Shown piece after piece: positions 7,687 through 15,700 of a DNA stretch of 18,083 bases (within the stretch, counting starts at the first letter, position 1; every line of letters begins with the position of its first letter). The DNA is from Treponema sp. Its GTDB lineage: Bacteria > Spirochaetota > Spirochaetia > Treponematales > Treponemataceae. The translations under genes and the position numbers were made by a program. The stretch is taken from positions 1-18,083 of the forward strand of contig JALNVF010000060.1 in assembly GCA_023231445.1 (NCBI GenBank). Direction: 5' to 3'. The notes beneath the pieces were generated by a model. That model was not told where the DNA came from. It made no database searches and saw nothing but the letters and a program-made list of their open reading frames with translations.

Positions 7687-7716
7687 AATATACGAATTTT
7701 ACCCGTTGGTCGTCAA
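7687..7716 (-). promoter_or_regulatory. groES promoter (sigma-70 type)
   Basis: On the minus strand, TTGACG (complement of 7711-7716) and TATATT (complement of 7687-7692) are 18 bases apart. The predicted start is near 7680, giving a leader of about 58 bases. A second, weaker pair lies upstream: TTGACT (complement of 7817-7822) with TAAATT (complement of 7795-7800) at 16 bases. Both -35 hexamers sit in the same context, TTTTTTCTTGAC. Confidence 0.65.
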
Positions 7717-7927
7717 GAAAAAAGGCAATAAAATTATGGGTCAAAAATACCCTTTTTAGTACTTTTTTTTTGTATATGTGTAAAAAAGTCCTGAATTTAC
7801 TAAAAACAGCCCGGCAAGTCAAGAAAAAACGTATGAAAAGAAAATTTCTTAGTATAAGTCGATATTTTATTTTATTGTAATATAAAGAAATAAAAAAAAT
7901 ATGTTTTTTTTAAATAAATAGACTTTG

Positions 7928-7944
7928 TTGGCATATTAATTGCT
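7928..7944 (+). promoter_or_regulatory. Sigma-54 (-24/-12) promoter of the sigma factor gene
   Basis: TTGGCAtattaaTTGCT matches the RpoN consensus (YTGGCAC-G-N4-TTGCW) in nearly every conserved position. The GG (7930-7931) and GC (7942-7943) are exactly 10 bases apart, as required. The start site would be near 7955, 15 bases before the ATG at 7970, with AAGGGG (7958-7963) as ribosome binding site. A sigma-70 alternative (TTGTTG with TAATTA) is poor. Confidence 0.75.
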
Positions 7945-7969
7945 TTAATTAAAGCATAAGGGGTAAATT

Positions 7970-8809
7970 ATGACAAACGATGAAAACATTCTGGCTATGT
8001 ATCTCAAAGACATTAATAAAATCCCTCTGCTTTCCCGGGAGGAAGAAACTGAGCTTGCGCTCAAGGCAAAGAACGGCGATACTGCCGCAAAAAATAAAAT
8101 TGTAAATGCTAATCTGCGTTTCGTTGTAAACGTTGCAAAAAAATATCAGAATCACGGGCTTGATCTTCCTGACCTTATCAGTGAGGGAAATATCGGTCTG
8201 CTTACCGCAATTGACCGTTTTGATGTGGATAAGGGATACCATTTTATTTCCTATGCTGTCTGGTGGATACGGCAGTCCATACTCAAGTCAATCTGTGAGA
8301 AGAGCCGCGCAATCCGCCTGCCGCTTAACAGGGCTAACGAACTGGTTCAGATTGAGCATGCGCGTAAAGCGGTTACCGGTGATAAAACCGAGGAAGAGGA
8401 ATTCAGGGAAGTTGCTCAAATGCTTAATATGGATAAGGATCATGTGCGCGAGATGGTAAATATTTCCCGTGAGATGGTTTCTCTTGATGCACAGGTTCAT
8501 TCTCCGGAAAATGACAACACCGCAGTAGGTGACTTTATCGAAGACGGCCGCTATGACGATCCTGATTCAGCTGTTATGACGAGTGCCATGAAGCATGACA
8601 TAGACAATGTTCTTCGTTCACTCAAACCCAACGAAGCAAAGGTTCTGCGTCTGCGCTATGGCTTAAACGGTGCAAAACCCATGTCACTTAAGGAAGTCGG
8701 CGACAAATGCAATCTCACCAAGGAACGCATCCGGCAGATCGAGAAACATGCAATTGTCCGTATGCAGCATCCGACACGTATGAAACAGCTTGAAGCATAT
8801 GTTGCATAA
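7970..8809 (+). CDS. Group 2 sigma-70-family RNA polymerase sigma factor (RpoS/RpoD-like)
   Basis: This directs RNA polymerase to a set of promoters. At 279 residues it is much shorter than housekeeping RpoD and lacks region 1.1. Region 1.2 is MYLKDINKIPLLSREEE (10-26). Region 2 includes NLRFVVNVAKKYQNHGLDLPDLISEGNIGLL with the aromatic melting segment GYHFISYAVWWIRQSI (89-104). Region 3 spans about 115-175. Region 4.2 is the helix-turn-helix SLKEVGDKCNLTKERIRQIEKHAI (239-262). WWIRQ and RLPLN are RpoD/RpoS signatures, so it is not an ECF or flagellar FliA type. Promoter preference is probably -35/-10 like. The gene stands alone between its own promoter and terminator. The sigma-54 promoter suggests control by RpoN and an enhancer-binding protein. 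Whether it functions as RpoS is inference. Confidence 0.95.
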   Translation: MTNDENILAMYLKDINKIPLLSREEETELALKAKNGDTAAKNKIVNANLRFVVNVAKKYQNHGLDLPDLISEGNIGLLTAIDRFDVDKGYHFISYAVWWIRQSILKSICEKSRAIRLPLNRANELVQIEHARKAVTGDKTEEEEFREVAQMLNMDKDHVREMVNISREMVSLDAQVHSPENDNTAVGDFIEDGRYDDPDSAVMTSAMKHDIDNVLRSLKPNEAKVLRLRYGLNGAKPMSLKEVGDKCNLTKERIRQIEKHAIVRMQHPTRMKQLEAYVA

Positions 8810-8833
8810 CTGAATACAGCAGAGATAGTAAAA

Positions 8834-8862
8834 AACGCATCCGGTCCGGATGCGTTTTTTTT
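8834..8862 (+). terminator. Strong intrinsic terminator after the sigma factor gene
   Basis: ACGCATCCGG (8835-8844) pairs with CCGGATGCGT (8846-8855) and is followed by eight T residues (8855-8862); the central bases form the loop. A preceding A-run makes it able to work in both directions. Confidence 0.93.
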
Positions 8863-8863
8863 G

Positions 8864-8892
8864 TTGTGTTTGTTTCCTTATTACGCTATTAT
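8864..8892 (+). promoter_or_regulatory. Candidate promoter of the AEC transporter gene
   Basis: TTGTGT (8864-8869) and TATTAT (8887-8892) are 17 bases apart, directly after the terminator. The start would be near 8899, and an AAGGA ribosome binding site at 8904-8908 precedes the ATG at 8916. Confidence 0.5.
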
Positions 8893-8915
8893 TGGTGAAC
8901 AAAAAGGATTTTCAT

Positions 8916-9869
8916 ATGCAGATACTTGAAACGATTGTTCCCGTTTTTCTTCTTATCGGATTGGGCGTTATTTTACGGAAGAAAAATTTACTGACCGCAT
9001 CCGGAGTATCTTCCCTGAAAAAGCTTTTAATAAACGTACTGCTTCCCGTAACGGCGTTCAACGTGCTTATCAACGGAACTATTACAAGGGAATCCTTTCT
9101 CCTTATTGCCGTAATGATTGTCATACTGTTTGCTGCATGGGGAATCGGACATGTCTACAGACCTTTTTTTGACAAAAAAATACGGGGATATATTCCGCTT
9201 ATTATGACGACGTTTGAAGGCGGAATGATAGGCTGGTCTCTTGTTTCGATTATCGTCGGTACTCAGAATCTTTTTCTTGTTATTCCGATGGACGTTATAA
9301 ACGGTGTTTTCGGGTTTACTTTTTTCGCAGCAAATTTGAAAATTCTTGCCGGTTCCCGAATGACCCGCCGGGAAACTGTAAAGTCTGTGCTTGGCAATCC
9401 GCTCATTATTGCCGTCGTACTGGGATTTGCAGGCAGTGCATTTCATCTGGGTACCCGTATAAACAATTCGGCTTTTGCAGGTACGTATAACCGTTGTATT
9501 TTGTATTTAACAGGACCGCTTTCTCCGCTTATGCTCATATGCATCGGATTCGGACTTACATTTAACCGGGAAACCTTTTTTACCGGATTAAAAGTTACGG
9601 TACTGCGGTATGTGACTGTCGGTGTCCTTACCGCCGCAGCATTATTTTTTCTTTACAGAATACATACACCGTCGCCGGTACTGCTTGTCGCTCTGCTTAC
9701 CTATTTTTCTGTACCAACGTCGTTTCTGCTTCAGATGTATACGGATGATAAGGACGTTACGGAATTTACTTCAAGCGTTCTCTCGCTTGAGATTATTGCG
9801 TCCCTGCTCATTTTCAGCATACTGAGTGTTCTTGTGCAGACTGGAGTTTTCGGCTGTATCGCAGGCTGA
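8916..9869 (+). CDS. AEC (auxin efflux carrier) family transporter
   Basis: This 317-residue, very hydrophobic inner-membrane protein has about ten transmembrane helices in two halves. The pattern is that of the AEC family: ILETIVPVFLLIGLGVILRKK at the start, LLPVTAFNVLINGTI after the second helix, NPLIIAVVLGFAGSAFHL at the start of the second half, TGPLSPLMLICIGFGL, and a final PTSFLLQMYTDD. AEC members export or import organic acids such as malate, or other small anions; auxin transport is a plant role. The substrate cannot be read from the sequence. The ATG at 8916 is preferred over earlier in-frame codons because of its ribosome binding site and because the family starts here. The gene ends 3 bases from the convergent recG stop. 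Confidence 0.92.
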   Translation: MQILETIVPVFLLIGLGVILRKKNLLTASGVSSLKKLLINVLLPVTAFNVLINGTITRESFLLIAVMIVILFAAWGIGHVYRPFFDKKIRGYIPLIMTTFEGGMIGWSLVSIIVGTQNLFLVIPMDVINGVFGFTFFAANLKILAGSRMTRRETVKSVLGNPLIIAVVLGFAGSAFHLGTRINNSAFAGTYNRCILYLTGPLSPLMLICIGFGLTFNRETFFTGLKVTVLRYVTVGVLTAAALFFLYRIHTPSPVLLVALLTYFSVPTSFLLQMYTDDKDVTEFTSSVLSLEIIASLLIFSILSVLVQTGVFGCIAG

Positions 9870-9872
9870 GTA

Positions 9873-12107
9873 TCAGCGCACCGACAGTTTTTTCTGCATA
9901 TATGCAAAAGCATCTGTCCGTGCCTGTACCAGAATGTCTCTGTCGCGTTCTATGTCAGCAATACCGAGCTGCAGATTTCCTGCCTGTACGGTGCCGGTAA
10001 CTTCTCCGGGACCCCGCAGTTTTAAATCCTGCTCTGCAATGACGAATCCGTCAGTACTTTCGCGCAGCGCCTTCATGCGCTGAATACCCGTTTCGGTTAT
10101 ATTTTTACTGTAAATAAGAAAACAGTATGACTGCATGCTGCTCCGTCCGACACGTCCCCGCAGCTGGTGAAGCTGGGCAAGTCCGAACCTGTCCGCCTGT
10201 TCTATAACAATACACGTTGCGCTTGGAACGTCTACACCCACTTCTATGACGGTTGTAGCGGCAAGTACCTGTATTTTTCCGGAGCGGAATGCGTCAAGAG
10301 TACGTACCTGCTCATCCTCGCCTACGCGCGAGTGTATGAGTGCACAGTTAAATTCAGGGTAAACATGCTGTGAAAGGTATGCAAACATTTCTTCTGCAGA
10401 TTTTGGAGCAGTACGCTGAGACGGAGTGCGTTCTTCTTTTCCGTCCGCGGCCGGTTCACCGTCTTCTCCGTACGTGCGGTCGTCTGCTTCAATCGCCGGA
10501 TACACAAAGTAGGCCTGGTGTCCTGCAGTCAGTTCCTTCCGGACTGCTTCATACGCATTCTGCTCATGACCTTCTGCTACAAGATACGTTGTAACCGGTT
10601 TTCGTCCCTGCGGCATGGAACGAAGCACGGAGACATCAAGATCTCCGAATACCGTAAGAGCAAGCGTCTGAGGAATCGGAGTTGCACTCATCATGAGCAG
10701 ATGAAGCGTATACGAGGACGTTCCTTCAATTTTACGTCCCTTTTCAATTATTGCCTGCCGCTGAAGAACTCCGAAGCGGTGCTGTTCATCTATAACTGCG
10801 AGCTGCAGATCGTTGTACAGCACCTGTCTGGAAAAAAGTGCATGGGTACCTATAACTATGTCGACATTTCCTTCCTTCAACTGCTTAAGCAGCTGAGAGC
10901 GTCCTGCAGCTTTTACGTTTCCCGTAAGAAACGCCACCCGTATACCGAGCGGTTCCAGCAGGCGGGCCGCAGTTTCAGCATGCTGCCGTGCCAGCAGTTC
11001 TGTCGGCGCCATAATCGCACACTGACCTTTCCAGTCGACGACGCGGAGGCAGATAAAAAATGCAGCAAGCGTTTTACCCGAACCAACGTCACCCTGCAGC
11101 AACCGTGCCATTGTAAATACCGGTTTCTGTCCTTCCGTATATTTTTCTTCTGCAATATTTTTTATGAGTGCAGCCCGTTCTCTGTATCCCCGGTCAAGGT
11201 CGTCGTCCATTTCCATAATAACCTTCTGCTGGTCACGGGTAAGCGGGAAGGGCAGCCGTTCAGACAGTTCTTTCTGCCGGGGAGAAAGCGACACAGAAAA
11301 AGCGTTATTTTCAGACGATTCTGATCCCGCAGAAGCATACTGCAGGGGAACCGTAAGCGCCGGTTCAGGAACTGCGCCTTTATGCTCCCATGCACGTCCG
11401 GCGATTACACACTGGAACTGGAATAATTCTTCATAAATAAGCGTATGACGGGCTTTCTGTACGTCGGCCAGTGTCTGCGGCTGATGAATCATGCGGACTG
11501 CGTCTTTTTTTGCAAGCAGGCTGCGGGACTGCATAATATATTCAGGCAGTTCGTCGACTATACCCATACCGTATTCGCGGAGCGCAGCGGCAATCGTTTT
11601 GCGGACGTTCTTCTGGTTAAGTCCTTCCGTGAGCGGATAAACGGGCAGCACGCCGGAATCGGGAAGCACTGCATTTTCATAGTCTGCAAGACTGCCGTTC
11701 TGTTCAAGTTTATTCAGTTCGAACGAAGTACTCTGCAGTCTGCCGTATTTTATTTCGAACTGCCCGGTAACCGAAACAATAGTACCTTCCGGGAACTGTT
11801 TTTCAAGAAAAGGCCTGTTGAATGCAATAAGCTCCGCATCAAGCGTACCGTCGGAAACAAGCAGTTTAAGCGTTTTCATCCGGCCGTAACCGAACCAGTC
11901 GTGTCCTGTGACGATGGCTGCACAGTGTATTTTTGCCTCCCTGAACAGGGAGAACGCCACGCGGCGGGTACGGTCTTCGTAATCTTTCGGATAAAAAGTC
12001 AGTAAATCGGCGGCAGTAAAAACGTTAAGCTTTGCGAATAATTTTGCAGCAGCCGGTCCTACGCCCGGAAGCGTGCTGACCGGATTTTTAATGTCGGAAA
12101 GTTTCAC
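9873..12107 (-). CDS. recG: ATP-dependent DNA helicase RecG
   Basis: RecG remodels stalled replication forks and branch-migrates Holliday junctions. The N-terminal wedge/OB domain (about 1-280) contains LPGVGPAAAKLFAKL (13-27) and TGHDWFGYGRMKTLKLLVSD. The motor shows Walker A GDVGSGKT (339-346), motif II DEQH (440-443), motif III SATP (474-477), motif V TTVIEVGVDVP (618-628) and motif VI QLRGRVGRS (648-656). At 744 residues it is longer than E. coli RecG (693). Extra residues appear before Walker A (about 306-330) and in a charged, low-complexity insert between the two helicase domains (about 545-568). It starts with GTG at 12107, supported by AGAGG just upstream. It follows the YggT gene by 9 bases in the dnaE operon. 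Confidence 0.97.
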   Translation of the reverse strand: MKLSDIKNPVSTLPGVGPAAAKLFAKLNVFTAADLLTFYPKDYEDRTRRVAFSLFREAKIHCAAIVTGHDWFGYGRMKTLKLLVSDGTLDAELIAFNRPFLEKQFPEGTIVSVTGQFEIKYGRLQSTSFELNKLEQNGSLADYENAVLPDSGVLPVYPLTEGLNQKNVRKTIAAALREYGMGIVDELPEYIMQSRSLLAKKDAVRMIHQPQTLADVQKARHTLIYEELFQFQCVIAGRAWEHKGAVPEPALTVPLQYASAGSESSENNAFSVSLSPRQKELSERLPFPLTRDQQKVIMEMDDDLDRGYRERAALIKNIAEEKYTEGQKPVFTMARLLQGDVGSGKTLAAFFICLRVVDWKGQCAIMAPTELLARQHAETAARLLEPLGIRVAFLTGNVKAAGRSQLLKQLKEGNVDIVIGTHALFSRQVLYNDLQLAVIDEQHRFGVLQRQAIIEKGRKIEGTSSYTLHLLMMSATPIPQTLALTVFGDLDVSVLRSMPQGRKPVTTYLVAEGHEQNAYEAVRKELTAGHQAYFVYPAIEADDRTYGEDGEPAADGKEERTPSQRTAPKSAEEMFAYLSQHVYPEFNCALIHSRVGEDEQVRTLDAFRSGKIQVLAATTVIEVGVDVPSATCIVIEQADRFGLAQLHQLRGRVGRSSMQSYCFLIYSKNITETGIQRMKALRESTDGFVIAEQDLKLRGPGEVTGTVQAGNLQLGIADIERDRDILVQARTDAFAYMQKKLSVR

Positions 12108-12116
12108 ACGGCCTCT

Positions 12117-12710
12117 TTAAAAGGGAATGTGCTGTACAAGATGGATAAGATAATTGATAAGCAGCTGTCCGCCGACGAGCAACAGGCTCAGAATGATGAT
12201 CGTAATAAGCAGTGCATTTTTATAGCTGATGAATTTTCCGTTCGAAAAGAATTTCGAAATACGGTAAACGAATGGTTCCAGCGCATAGTCAAGCTGCGAC
12301 CAGAACGAACCGTAATAATTCTGCCGTTTCTGCGTCAGAATGGCAATGAATCTGATTATAAGCAGAATAAGCAGAAAACCGATCAGAGACGCAAAAATTG
12401 ACCAGAACATACTTATAATGATTGCCAGAATACCGCCGAAGTAGATACGCCCTGTCATGGCTATATTGCTTAAAATTGTAGAAACAGCATACAGGAGGCC
12501 GATTGAGACTGCCGGGGAAAAATCAAGATTTCCGATCTGCATCCATCTGACACCTCTGAACATATTCAGAAACGGATCGCAGATACCGGAAAGAAAACGA
12601 CCGATTCCGGAATATGACGCACCCGGAATCCACGTCAGTATAATTCTGATAAAGCACAGAAATGAGTAGATATTGATAATAGATGCAAGTGTCTGAAATA
12701 AATATGCCAT
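12117..12710 (-). CDS. YggT-family integral membrane protein
   Basis: This 197-residue inner-membrane protein contains two YggT units in tandem (about residues 3-85 and 95-190), each with paired hydrophobic helices. It shows the family signature SFLCFIRIILTWIPGASYSGIGRFLSGICDPFLNMFRG, with its partner-like segment LEPFVYRISKFF in the second unit. The molecular role of YggT proteins is poorly defined; links to osmotic tolerance and cell division have been reported for the family. The ATG at 12710 (MAYLF) is preferred over an ATG 15 bases upstream because GGAAGG sits 7 bases before it, while the upstream codon has no ribosome binding site. It lies between dnaE (34 bases away) and recG (9 bases), so the three are co-transcribed. 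Confidence 0.9.
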   Translation of the reverse strand: MAYLFQTLASIINIYSFLCFIRIILTWIPGASYSGIGRFLSGICDPFLNMFRGVRWMQIGNLDFSPAVSIGLLYAVSTILSNIAMTGRIYFGGILAIIISMFWSIFASLIGFLLILLIIRFIAILTQKRQNYYGSFWSQLDYALEPFVYRISKFFSNGKFISYKNALLITIIILSLLLVGGQLLINYLIHLVQHIPF

Positions 12711-12744
12711 CGTAAAACCTTCCATAGTGAATTAGTATTCTGTT

Positions 12745-15700
12745 TTATGCTGTCCATACATCTTTTACATAGGGCAGATCTTTAAGTTCTCCGATTGTGT
12801 CGGAATCGGAAGGAACAGTAAGCTGGTCATTTGCCTTAACAATGTACGGGCCATTCGACGTATCTATATGAAAATATACACAGCATTTACCTGTTTTGCC
12901 AAATAAAAAATCCTTTAATTTGATAATATCCGCTGCGCTGCTGAATGTATTTTCGAGTTCTACATGTACTTCCTGTATAGAACGTGCCTGCAGCTGGTTA
13001 GGATCTTCAATAGAATCAACAATAAGAGAAGGAACATCGCGGCTTCCATCAACTTTTCCTTTTATTGCGTAAATACTGTCGCTGTGCACCTGCATTTTCA
13101 TACTTTCCCACGTCTTGGGAAAGAACGTTACGTCGATTGTGCCGCTGTAGTCCTGCAGTTTTCCGAACGCCATTTCCGTTCCCTTTTTCGTACGGATAGA
13201 ACGCAGCTCCATAAGCATTCCGAGTGCGATGTATTCACGCCCGCTGTTGCGGTTCTGCCATGAATTAGTACCGCTTGCAGCAAGCGCATCTTTTTCAGCC
13301 TTAGCGGATTTTGCTTCACGGTAGATATTCTGGGAGTTAAGGGTAACGGCGTTCTGAATGGCAAGCTTGTAGTCATCAAGCGGATGGCCGCTTACATAAC
13401 TTCCGATCAGCTCTTTTTCTTCGTTCAATTTTTCCATACGGGGCATATCTTCGACTTCGTCGAAGACAAAATCGGCAAACACCTTTTCATCTGTACCGCC
13501 GAAAAGATCTTCCTGTCCGTATTCGTTTCCTGATTTTTTTGCGGATGCATAATCATACGCACGGTCAAGGTTTTTTATAAGTGTCGGTCTGTTTTTTCCG
13601 AATTTATCGAACGCACCCGTTTTAATGAGCACTTCTATTGCATGTTTGTTTACGGTTTTCAGATCGACGCGGTCAAGAAAATCCATAAAATCCGCATACG
13701 GACCGTTCTTTTCACGCTCCTGAACAATGCTCGTCGCAGCGGCATCGCCCATTCCCTTAATACCTTTCAGACCGAACACAATACGGCCGTCTACGACGTC
13801 GAAAATCGTATCAGAACGGTTTACATCCGGGGCATCGACAGCTATTCCCATACGGCGGGCTTCGGCAATATACGCCGGCAGTCCGTCCGTTGAAGTAATT
13901 TCATTCGTCAGGTTGGCGGCCATAAATTCTGCAGGTTTGTGGCATTTGAGCCAGCCCGTACGGTATGCAACAACTGTATATGCAGCTGCATGCGATTTAT
14001 TGAACCCGTATCCGGCGAATGGAACCATGATTTCGAAAATATCACCGGCATGCTGTTCGGTAAATCCGCTTTTTACCGCACCTTCAATGAACTCTTTTTT
14101 CTTACCCATGAGTACTTCAATTTTCTTTTTTCCCATGGCACGCCGCAGCATATCAGCTCCACCGAGAGAAAAGCCTGCAATACGCTGGGCAACCTGCATA
14201 ACCTGTTCCTGATAGACCATAACGCCGTATGTTTCTTCAAGAATATCCTTAAGGCAGGGATCCGGGTAGGTAACTGTTTCCGGATGGATTTTTCCTTCTA
14301 TATATTTGGGGATGTAATCCATCGGTCCCGGCCGGTACAATGCGTTTAAAGCTACAAGATCTTCAAGTTTTCGCGGTTGTGCCTGACGCAGAATTTTCTG
14401 CATACCGGGGGATTCAAACTGGAATACGGCAACTGTGTCTCCGCGGGAAAACAGATCGAACGTTTCTTTGTCTGTTTCGCTTACCTGTTCAGTACTGAAT
14501 TCCGGTTCTCCCGGTTTCCGGTGCTTATTGATAATGTTTTCCGCATACCGGATGAGCGAAAGCGTCTTAAGACCAAGATAGTCCATTTTTACCAGACCGC
14601 ACGGCTCTATAATGTCCATCGTATACTGCACACCGACTTCACCCGTCTTCGGATCCTTGAATACCGGCGCCCAGTCGGGAAGCGGTGTAAGTGCAATAAC
14701 CATTCCTGAAGCGTGAAGACCGGTGTTACGGTTGATGTTTTCCAGCTTAAAGCACAAATCGAACAGTTTTTTGTACCGCGGATCGTCCCTGTACTGGATA
14801 AGCTGTCCGTTGTCACCGTGTTTTTCGTCAGGCGGCGTAAATGCATCCTTGAGTTTCGCCTTCGGGTTATCGGGAATACCTTTCTTAAGCATATTTACTT
14901 CAGAAAGCGGAATGCCCAGAACCCGTCCGACGTCTGCAATAACAGCCTTAGCCTTGAGCGAACCGAACGTTACAATATGGCCAACCTGTTTGTCGCCGTA
15001 GAGATCACGCGTGTGCTGGATAATATCCTGCCTGAAATCGTAGTCCATATCCACATCAAAATCAGGCATGGAAACACGTTCAGGATTTAAGAATCGTTCG
15101 AATATCAATTTAAACCGGAACGGGTCTATATCGGTAATCGTCATTGCGTATGCAACAAGTGAACCTGCCCCCGAACCACGGCCCGGACCTATGGGGATAT
15201 TGTGTTCCTTTGACCAGTTGATGAATTCCCACACAACAAGAAAGTAGCCCGAGAATCCCATGTTGAATATAATACCGAGCTCGTACATCGCCCGGTCCAG
15301 TATTTCTTTTGTAATAGCCTTGTACCGTTTCCGGAGTCCCGTTTCTACAAGATGCAGCACGTAGGAATCCTGCGTCGGAAACTGGTCGGGAATGGTAAAA
15401 CGCGGCAGACAGTCCTTGAGCTGCTGTGTTTTATACTGCGGAATTGTAAGGCTGCACATGGCCGCTATTTTTACCGTGTTCGCCATCATTTCCGGATAGT
15501 CGGGAAAAAGCTGTGCCATTTCCTGTTCACTTTTAAGGAACCATTCCGACCGTCCGTCACCCATAGTCTGGTGCGGTTCGGAGAGCAGCTTTTTAAATCC
15601 GATACAGCGCAGTACTTCCTGTGCTTCCGCATCGTCGCGGTAACAGTAATGTACGTCGTTTGTAACGACCATCGGAATATTGAGTTTTTTTGCTATTGCG

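Larger units (their letters stand above)
7646..7969. other. Divergent AT-rich regulatory spacer between groES and the sigma factor gene
   Basis: No protein-coding gene is credible here. The left part carries the groES promoters and dyad. The right end carries the sigma-54-type promoter and ribosome binding site of the sigma factor gene. The stretch from about 7725 to 7925 is very AT-rich with long A and T runs, which may bend DNA between an upstream activator and the promoter. No riboswitch or small RNA could be recognised. Confidence 0.7.

Noticed and set aside
7738..7757. GGGT-N7-ACCC hairpin followed by T residues in the groES/sigma spacer
   Set aside because: Four-pair stem in AT-rich DNA with no upstream plus-strand transcript to terminate.
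7844..7891. Spaced inverted repeat ATTTCTT/AAGAAAT upstream of the sigma-54 promoter, at a position suitable for an enhancer
   Set aside because: Seven-base arms in very AT-rich sequence 34 bases apart are expected by chance; does not resemble known activator sites.
10518..11324. Long plus-strand open frame antisense to recG
   Set aside because: recG is supported by all helicase motifs; the antisense frame is cysteine- and arginine-rich with no recognisable domain or ribosome binding site, typical of a shadow frame.
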